NCBI RefSeq assembly: GCF_001887595.1
Contig: NZ_CP017480.1
Span: 3,128,001 to 3,192,000 of the forward strand
Direction: 5' to 3'
Length of the DNA: 64,000 bases
Source of the DNA: Luteibacter rhizovicinus DSM 16549
GTDB taxonomy: Bacteria; Pseudomonadota; Gammaproteobacteria; Xanthomonadales; Rhodanobacteraceae
The notes under the pieces were generated by a model. That model ran no database searches and was not told where the DNA came from. It worked only from the letters and a program-made list of their open reading frames with translations. A program made the position numbers and the translations under genes. Each line of letters starts with the position of its first letter. Position 1 is the stretch's first letter. Positions 58,920 to 64,000 of the stretch are shown in pieces.

Positions 58920-60155
58920 TCAGAGCAGGCTGCGAATAATGTGGAAGCCCGCAATGTATTCGCCGGCGATCGTGCCCATGCAGACCAGGAAGAAGTTGAG
59001 CAGGGTCCGCGCCACGCGGTTCTTCCACCAGCCCGTCCAGTGGGTGATGTCGTCGCGAAGGTGCTCGAAGTCGACCACGCGCGGCTTGCGGATCCACGCC
59101 TCGGCCATGGCGCTGAAGGCGCCGGAGGGGATGCCGGGACGGAATGGCTTCAGCGGTCCGGCGACGAAGGCGGCAACGATCGACAGCGGATGACCGCCGG
59201 CGATCAGGGCGCCCAGCGCCGACAGGCCACCGGTCAGCAGGATCCAGCTCTTCACCGCGTCCGCGCCAAGGCTGGGACTGCGATAGAAGGCGAAACCGAT
59301 GGCGACGAAGATCGCCAGGACCAGGCCGACGGCGAGGATCTTCGGCCAGGCCGACGCGGGCGGCGTGACGGCGAGGTCGTCCGCCAGGCCCTGCGCGTCA
59401 CCATGCTGGTGGGCCAGTTGCTCGCTCATGCCCTTGAGGTGGCCGGCGCCGATGACGACGAGAACCTTGCGCGTCGGCGCTTCCGGGTCCATGCGCATGC
59501 CGTTCTCGCGCAGGCGCGCGGCCATGAACGTGTCGCGCTCGGCGATCAGCGCGTGATACAGCGGCGCCGAGTTGGTCGCGAATTCGCTGAAGGCGCTCTC
59601 GAGCAGGTCGGATTCCTTCAGCTTCTCGATATCGGCTTCGGCGATTTCCTCGCGTTCGAACACGCTGCCGAGCATGCCGGCCAGCAGGCCGAAGCGCTGG
59701 ACGAAGCCGACGCTGCGCCAGGCGCGCTTGAGCGTTGTGCCGACTTCGCGGTCGACCAGCCACACGGGAAGGTTGCGCGCGTCGGCGCCGTCCATCGCGG
59801 CTTTCATCTCGGCACCGGGTTCGATGCCGTACTGCGCTGCGAGACGTTTCTGGAAGGAGCCGAGCACCAGGCTCGCGGCGACCATGCCGGCCTTACCCTG
59901 GCGGATCACCTGGAACAGGTCGAGCTGCTTGAAGGCCTCGGGATCGCGGATGCCATGCGCTCGACTGGCGCATAGCTCGACCGCGACCGCATCGAAGTGC
60001 TCGGTCTCGAGCAGGGCTTCCACCGCGTGCACGCTCGCTCGGGAGACGTGAGCCGTGCCGAGGATGACGTAGTCCACGCCGTCGCGCCTCATGCGCTCGA
60101 TGGGCTGGCCTTCCAGGGCGGCGGGGAGCGTTTCGTCGTGCTCGGCAGGGATCAT
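58920..60155 (-). CDS. TraB-family membrane protein
   Basis: A 411-residue protein. The TraB domain spans 20-260, with I-L-G-T-A-H-V-S-R at 31-39, V-A-V-E-L-C-A-S-R, and V-I-G-A-G-H-L-K-G-M near 256. The C-terminal 150 residues carry four membrane segments. TraB/PrgY relatives in Enterococcus inhibit pheromone signalling, and a protease-like role has been suggested. Its role here is unknown. It ends 24 bases from the aguB end. Confidence 0.9.
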   Translation of the reverse strand: MIPAEHDETLPAALEGQPIERMRRDGVDYVILGTAHVSRASVHAVEALLETEHFDAVAVELCASRAHGIRDPEAFKQLDLFQVIRQGKAGMVAASLVLGSFQKRLAAQYGIEPGAEMKAAMDGADARNLPVWLVDREVGTTLKRAWRSVGFVQRFGLLAGMLGSVFEREEIAEADIEKLKESDLLESAFSEFATNSAPLYHALIAERDTFMAARLRENGMRMDPEAPTRKVLVVIGAGHLKGMSEQLAHQHGDAQGLADDLAVTPPASAWPKILAVGLVLAIFVAIGFAFYRSPSLGADAVKSWILLTGGLSALGALIAGGHPLSIVAAFVAGPLKPFRPGIPSGAFSAMAEAWIRKPRVVDFEHLRDDITHWTGWWKNRVARTLLNFFLVCMGTIAGEYIAGFHIIRSLL

Positions 60156-60180
60156 GCGCTCGGAGTCCTTAAGAGGGGGA

Positions 60181-61071
60181 TCAGTCGCGGAAACGCTTGG
60201 TCAGGTCGCCGTAGGCGTCGATGCGGCGGTCGCGCAGGAACGGCCAGATGCGACGGACATGCTCGCTACGCTCCATGTCGACATCGCAGATAAGCAGTTC
60301 GCGGCCATCCGTGCCGGCCTGGGCGATGAACTCGCCCTGCGGGCCCGCCACGAAGCTCGAACCCCAGAACTGGATACCGCTGCCCACGTTGGAAGGGTCC
60401 GCCTCGTAGCCCGTGCGGTTGCACGAGAGCAGGGGCAGGCCGTTGGCGACCGCGTGGCCGCGCTGCACGGTGATCCAGGCTTCGCGCTGGCGTGCCTTCT
60501 CGGCATCGTCGTCGTTCGGATCCCAGCCGATCGCGGTGGGGTAGAACAGGATATCGGCGCCGGCCAGCGCCATCAGGCGCGCGGCTTCCGGATACCACTG
60601 GTCCCAGCAGACGAGCACGCCGAGTTTGCCGACCGAGGTCTGGATCGGATCGAAACCGAGGTCGCCCGGCGTGAAGTAGAACTTCTCGTAAAACGCCGGA
60701 TCGTCGGGGATGTGCATCTTGCGGTACTTGCCGGCGATCTCGCGCGAGCGATCGAAGACCACGGCGGTGTTGTGATACAGGCCTGTGGCGCGCTTCTCGA
60801 AGATCGAGGCGATGACGACGAGCTTGAGCTCCTCGGCGAGCTTGCCGATGCGCTCGGTACCCGGGCCGGGAATGGTCTCGGCGAGGTCGAACACGTCCAC
60901 GCTCTCGCGCTGGCAGAAGTATGGGCCGTTGTGCAGTTCCTGCAGCAACACCAGTTCCACGCCGGCCTTGGCCGCTTCGCGCAGGCCGGCTTCGATGGCA
61001 TCCAGGTTGCCGTCGCGGCTGCCGCGGTCGGTTTCCTGGAGCAGGGCGACCTTGAGGGTCTTGCGGGTCAT
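60181..61071 (-). CDS. aguB: N-carbamoylputrescine amidase
   Basis: A 296-residue nitrilase-superfamily enzyme with the catalytic triad Glu45 (L-Q-E-L-H-N-G), Lys118 (K-Y-R-K-M-H) and Cys155 (L-V-C-W-D-Q-W-Y). It converts N-carbamoylputrescine to putrescine, CO2 and ammonia. The agmatine deiminase gene lies 18 bp upstream on the same strand, which supports the specificity. Confidence 0.93.
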   Translation of the reverse strand: MTRKTLKVALLQETDRGSRDGNLDAIEAGLREAAKAGVELVLLQELHNGPYFCQRESVDVFDLAETIPGPGTERIGKLAEELKLVVIASIFEKRATGLYHNTAVVFDRSREIAGKYRKMHIPDDPAFYEKFYFTPGDLGFDPIQTSVGKLGVLVCWDQWYPEAARLMALAGADILFYPTAIGWDPNDDDAEKARQREAWITVQRGHAVANGLPLLSCNRTGYEADPSNVGSGIQFWGSSFVAGPQGEFIAQAGTDGRELLICDVDMERSEHVRRIWPFLRDRRIDAYGDLTKRFRD

Positions 61072-61089
61072 CGTTTTTCTTCCTCAGGG

Positions 61090-62127
61090 TTACTGGGCGA
61101 TCGCGGCGGGCAACTGCATCGTGATGCAATGCAGGCTGCCGTTCTGCCAGATCAACGGGCGGCACGGCACCTGGACGACTTCGCGGCCCGGGTGGGCCAG
61201 GCCGATGATCCGCGCCGCTTCCGCGTCCTTCTCATCGCCATACGCCGGCACGAGTACCGCGCCGTTGACGATCAGGTAGTTCGCGTAGGACGCCGCCAGG
61301 CGACGACCTTCGTCGAGGATCGGCTCGGCCCAGGGCAGCGGATGCAGCGGGTAGGGCTTGCCTTCCGGCGAACGCAGTGCCGCCAGCTCCGAACCCATCT
61401 GGCCCAGTTCGGCGAAGTGCGGATCGCTTTCGTCGTCGCAAGCCTGGTACACGATGCCGCCGTCCTCGGAGAAGCGCGCCAGCGTGTCGATATGGGCGTC
61501 GGTGTCGTCGCCTTCAAGGTAACCGTGGTCCAGCCAGAGCACGCGGTCGGCATGCAGGGTGGTCGCCAGGGTCTCGGTCATGGTCTCGCGGGAGAGCTCC
61601 GGGTGGCGCTGGTTGAGGCACTTCCAGGTGGTCAGGATGGTGCCGCGCCCGTCGCTCTCGATACCGCCGCCTTCCAGCGCCCAGTCGATGCGCTTGTGCG
61701 GCAGGCCGGAGAGCACGCCGCGCTCGAGCAGGCCGGAAATCAACGCATCGTCCTGCTCGGCGCCGAACTTGCCGCCCCAGCCGGTGAAACGGTAATCGTT
61801 CAGCAGCACGCCGTCGGGACCGGTGAGCGTGATCGGGCCGGAGTCGCGCAGCCAGGTGTCGTCGTAGGGCAGCTCGATGAAATGCACCCGTGAGAGGTCC
61901 GCGCCGGCCTCGGTGATGGCCAGGCGGGCGCGCTCACGCAGCGCGGCGTCGGCCACGATGATGTGCAGCGGTTCGAAGCGGGTGACCGCGGCAGCCAGCG
62001 CCACATAGGTCGTCTCGACCGCGTCCAGGCGGTCGGCCCAGTCGGTGTCCGCATGCGGCCAGGCGATCAGCACGCCGGCCTGCGGCTCCCACTCGGCGGG
62101 AAGTCGATACGAAGTGCGGTCGGTCAT
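61090..62127 (-). CDS. aguA: Agmatine deiminase
   Basis: A 345-residue enzyme starting MTDRTSYRLPAEWEPQAGVL. W-P-H-A-D-T-D-W, R-D-S-G-P-I and G-G-G-I-E-S-D-G-R-G-T are typical of the family, with the nucleophile Cys334 in S-L-H-C-I-T-M-Q. It hydrolyses agmatine to N-carbamoylputrescine and feeds AguB. The pair makes putrescine from arginine through agmatine. Confidence 0.95.
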   Translation of the reverse strand: MTDRTSYRLPAEWEPQAGVLIAWPHADTDWADRLDAVETTYVALAAAVTRFEPLHIIVADAALRERARLAITEAGADLSRVHFIELPYDDTWLRDSGPITLTGPDGVLLNDYRFTGWGGKFGAEQDDALISGLLERGVLSGLPHKRIDWALEGGGIESDGRGTILTTWKCLNQRHPELSRETMTETLATTLHADRVLWLDHGYLEGDDTDAHIDTLARFSEDGGIVYQACDDESDPHFAELGQMGSELAALRSPEGKPYPLHPLPWAEPILDEGRRLAASYANYLIVNGAVLVPAYGDEKDAEAARIIGLAHPGREVVQVPCRPLIWQNGSLHCITMQLPAAIAQ

Positions 62128-62211
62128 GGCGGCAGGGGAGGCAGCGGAGGGAAGCCGCCTATTGTAAGGCTTCCGGGTGACAACTGCCCCCAGTCCTCGA
62201 CACCCTGCTTG

Positions 62212-62292
62212 GTAGGAGCCGATTCATCGGCGATCCCGCGGCAGCGGGCGAAGTACCGGCGAGCACCCATTCGCCGATGAATCGGCTCCTAC
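62212..62292. repeat. Paired inverted REP-like repeats
   Basis: A 22-bp unit at 62212-62233 (beginning GTAGGAGCCGATTCATCGGC) and its perfect inverse at 62271-62292 flank a 37-bp spacer. Each unit holds its own small palindrome (GCCGATTCATCGGC). This is the BIME layout, and the same core is at 58073-58115. Confidence 0.85.
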
Positions 62293-62307
62293 AACACGCC
62301 AGGTCCG

Positions 62308-62646
62308 TTATTTGGCGGCTTGCGGGTTCGTATTGTTCCCCGCCGGCGTATTCAACACCGTATGCACCACGTGGCTGCGCTCGAAATAGACGATGTAGCC
62401 GGGGTACATCCAGCGGTTGATGACCGGCTGCTTGGCGCTGCCGCCGCCGCGCGAGTCGAGCTTGGAGGTCGGGGCGCCGAACTGGCGTTCCACCTGGGCC
62501 ATGCTCATGCCCTTCTTGGGCAGGCTCATGCCCTTTTCCTGCTGGACACGCTGCATCAGCAGGCTGTCGGCATGAACCGAAGGCGCCACGGAGGCGGAGA
62601 CGATCGCCAGGGCGATGGCGGTGAAAACAGGCTTGAAGGTATTCAT
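62308..62646 (-). CDS. Secreted protein with SmpA/BamE-like domain
   Basis: A 112-residue protein starting MNTFKPVFTAIALAIVSASV. The signal is cleaved after V-H-A. The mature part has K-G-M-S-M-A-Q-V-E-R-Q-F-G-A-P-T, the start of an SmpA/OmlA-type fold, then W-M-Y-P-G-Y-I-V-Y-F-E. No lipobox is present. It may bind envelope proteins. Function is unknown. Confidence 0.75.
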   Translation of the reverse strand: MNTFKPVFTAIALAIVSASVAPSVHADSLLMQRVQQEKGMSLPKKGMSMAQVERQFGAPTSKLDSRGGGSAKQPVINRWMYPGYIVYFERSHVVHTVLNTPAGNNTNPQAAK

Positions 62647-62820
62647 GATGGCTCCGTCGCGCTCCCCATGCGGCGCAAGACGCCGTTTTAACATGTCGCC
62701 CCATCCCGCGCCATGGGCGGCGTGCACCGGGCTTCACGGCTGTGTCCTGCGTCGCGTTTCGGCCCCGTGGGTCGGCGGGCCGGCTATCATGGGCAGTCGC
62801 TCATCGCAGTAACCCTATTC

Positions 62821-64000
62821 ATGATCTCTTTTCGCAACCTCGCCCTGCGCCGGGGCAGCCGCACGCTGCTCTCGCAGATGGACCTCACTATCCAGAGTGG
62901 CTGGGCGCTCGGCGTCATCGGCCGTAACGGCTGTGGCAAGTCGACCCTGTTCGCCGCCCTGAAGGGCGAGCTCGAGCCGGAAGTCGGCGAGCTGGACATG
63001 CCTTCCAAGGTCCGTCTGGCCTCCGTGGATCAGGAAACCCCGGCCTTGCCCGACCCGGCGATCGAGTACGTGCTCGGCGGCGATGCCGAGGTGGCAGCCG
63101 CGCTCAAGGCGGAAGCCAATGCCTACGACGCGGAAGATTACGAGGCCGTCGCCACGGCGAACATGCGCATCGAAGAGCTCAACGGCTACGACGCCCGTGC
63201 GCGTGCCGGCCGGCTCATGCATGGCCTCGGCTTCAGCCCGGAGACCCACGAGCGACCCGTCGCCTCGTTCTCGGGTGGCTGGCGCGTGCGCCTGAACCTG
63301 GCGCGGGCCCTGATGGCTCCCTCGGATCTGCTTCTGCTCGATGAGCCGACCAACCATCTCGATCTCGATGCCGTGCTCTGGCTCGAAGAGTGGCTGCGCC
63401 GGTATCCGGGAACCTTGCTGATCATCTCGCACGATCGTGAATTCCTCGACGGCGTGATCTCGCACACGATGCACCTGCACGAAGGGAAGGCCAAGCTCTA
63501 TACGGGCGACTACACCGCCTTCGAACGTCAGCGCGCCGAACACCTGCGCCAGCAGCAGATCGCCCATGTGCGTGAACAGGCCGAGCGCGCCCACCTGCAG
63601 TCCTTCATCGAACGCTTCAAGGCGAAGGCATCCAAGGCCAAGCAGGCGCAGTCGCGCATGAAGCGCCTGGAGAAGATGGCCGGTACCGAAGCCGTGCGCG
63701 CGGAGCGTTCCTTCAGCTTCTCGTTCCCCACGCCCGACCGCTTGCCGACTTCGATGTTGCAGCTCGATCACATCGACGCGGGCTACGGCGATCAGGTCGT
63801 CCTGCGCGATGTCGCCTTCGGCCTCGAGGCCGGCGATCGCATCGGCCTGCTCGGTCCGAACGGTGCCGGTAAGTCGACCATGGTGAAGTCCCTGGTCGGC
63901 GAGCTCGAACCGATGGTCGGCGAGCGCAGCTTCCATAAAGACATGAAGATCGGCTACTTCGCCCAGCATACGGTCGAAAGCCTCCACGAAGGCTGGAGCG
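62821..64000 (+). CDS. yheS: ABC-F ATPase YheS-like, 3' end outside window
   Basis: The first 393 residues are visible. The first ABC domain has Walker A G-R-N-G-C-G-K-S-T, signature F-S-G-G-W-R-V-R-L and Walker B L-L-L-L-D-E-P-T-N-H-L-D. A charged linker follows (about 230-300), then the second domain with G-P-N-G-A-G-K-S-T. It has no membrane segment. The W in the signature (F-S-G-G-W) and the phrase A-S-V-D-Q-E-T-P-A-L-P match E. coli YheS. ABC-F proteins act on the ribosome. Confidence 0.93.
   Translation, partial: MISFRNLALRRGSRTLLSQMDLTIQSGWALGVIGRNGCGKSTLFAALKGELEPEVGELDMPSKVRLASVDQETPALPDPAIEYVLGGDAEVAAALKAEANAYDAEDYEAVATANMRIEELNGYDARARAGRLMHGLGFSPETHERPVASFSGGWRVRLNLARALMAPSDLLLLDEPTNHLDLDAVLWLEEWLRRYPGTLLIISHDREFLDGVISHTMHLHEGKAKLYTGDYTAFERQRAEHLRQQQIAHVREQAERAHLQSFIERFKAKASKAKQAQSRMKRLEKMAGTEAVRAERSFSFSFPTPDRLPTSMLQLDHIDAGYGDQVVLRDVAFGLEAGDRIGLLGPNGAGKSTMVKSLVGELEPMVGERSFHKDMKIGYFAQHTVESLHEGWS

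Noticed and set aside
60091..61893. A 600-codon open frame opposite aguB and aguA
   Set aside because: Both minus-strand genes have full catalytic motifs. The plus-strand translation has no recognisable domain.
62815..63987. A 390-codon minus-strand frame over the end of the window
   Set aside because: The plus strand encodes YheS with Walker and signature motifs in the right order.
1..64000. CRISPR array, rRNA operon or insertion sequence
   Set aside because: No spaced direct repeats, rRNA sequence, transposase frame or terminal inverted repeats were found on either strand.

Overview
The window is about 63% GC and reads as a gammaproteobacterium of the Xanthomonadales, most likely Rhodanobacteraceae (Luteibacter/Dyella-like). 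That placement is inferred from the style of the core genes (rne divergent from rluC, nfuA, phhB, a pair of small cytochromes c, aguA-aguB, a YheS-type ABC-F ATPase) and from REP-like palindromes. No database search was possible.

Positions 1 to about 39051 are the larger part of a lambda-like siphovirus prophage. The left end lies outside the window. Only 16 codons of a probable tyrosine integrase are visible at position 1, reading leftward behind a DUF4224 gene. The right end is a 3' fragment of tRNA-Leu(TAA) at 38991-39051, which fits attR; the intact tRNA-Leu should lie to the left. The early left operon (minus strand, 5554 to 1) carries ssb, rdgC, DUF1643, a cupin and many small overlapping genes. 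The immunity region (5555-7183) holds a CI-type S24 repressor, a BRCT-domain gene and two near-identical promoters facing outward (PL, PR), each covered by operators of the form ACGG-N4-CCGT. The early right operon (7184-13670) encodes Cro, a CII-like protein, a replication initiator with iterons inside its own gene, a DnaB-type helicase, a Ref-like nuclease, RusA and a possible Q antiterminator. The late region runs in the usual order: endolysin, holin, Rz/Rz1, HNH, terminase, portal, ClpP-type protease, HK97 capsid, connectors, tail tube, frameshifted tail chaperones, tape measure, M, L, K, I, J and fibres. After the fibres come cargo genes: a YedK/HMCES protein, two small CxxC proteins and a membrane/winged-helix protein that sits between two tRNA remnants.

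From 39.2 to 46.2 kb is an accessory host region of small secreted or lipid-anchored proteins and unrecognised genes. It includes a three-gene secreted-protein operon right beside attR, an OafA-type acyltransferase, a DUF6348 protein and a Rap1a/Tai-like immunity protein.

From 46.3 to 64 kb is the chromosomal backbone: an iron-permease family protein, a CPA1 antiporter, a NarL/UvrY-type response regulator, RNase E with a very long Pro/Ala tail, RluC, a CPBP protein whose usual Glu pair reads Gln-Gln, PhhB, NfuA, two cytochromes c, a TraB-family membrane protein, the agmatine-to-putrescine pair AguB/AguA, and the start of YheS.
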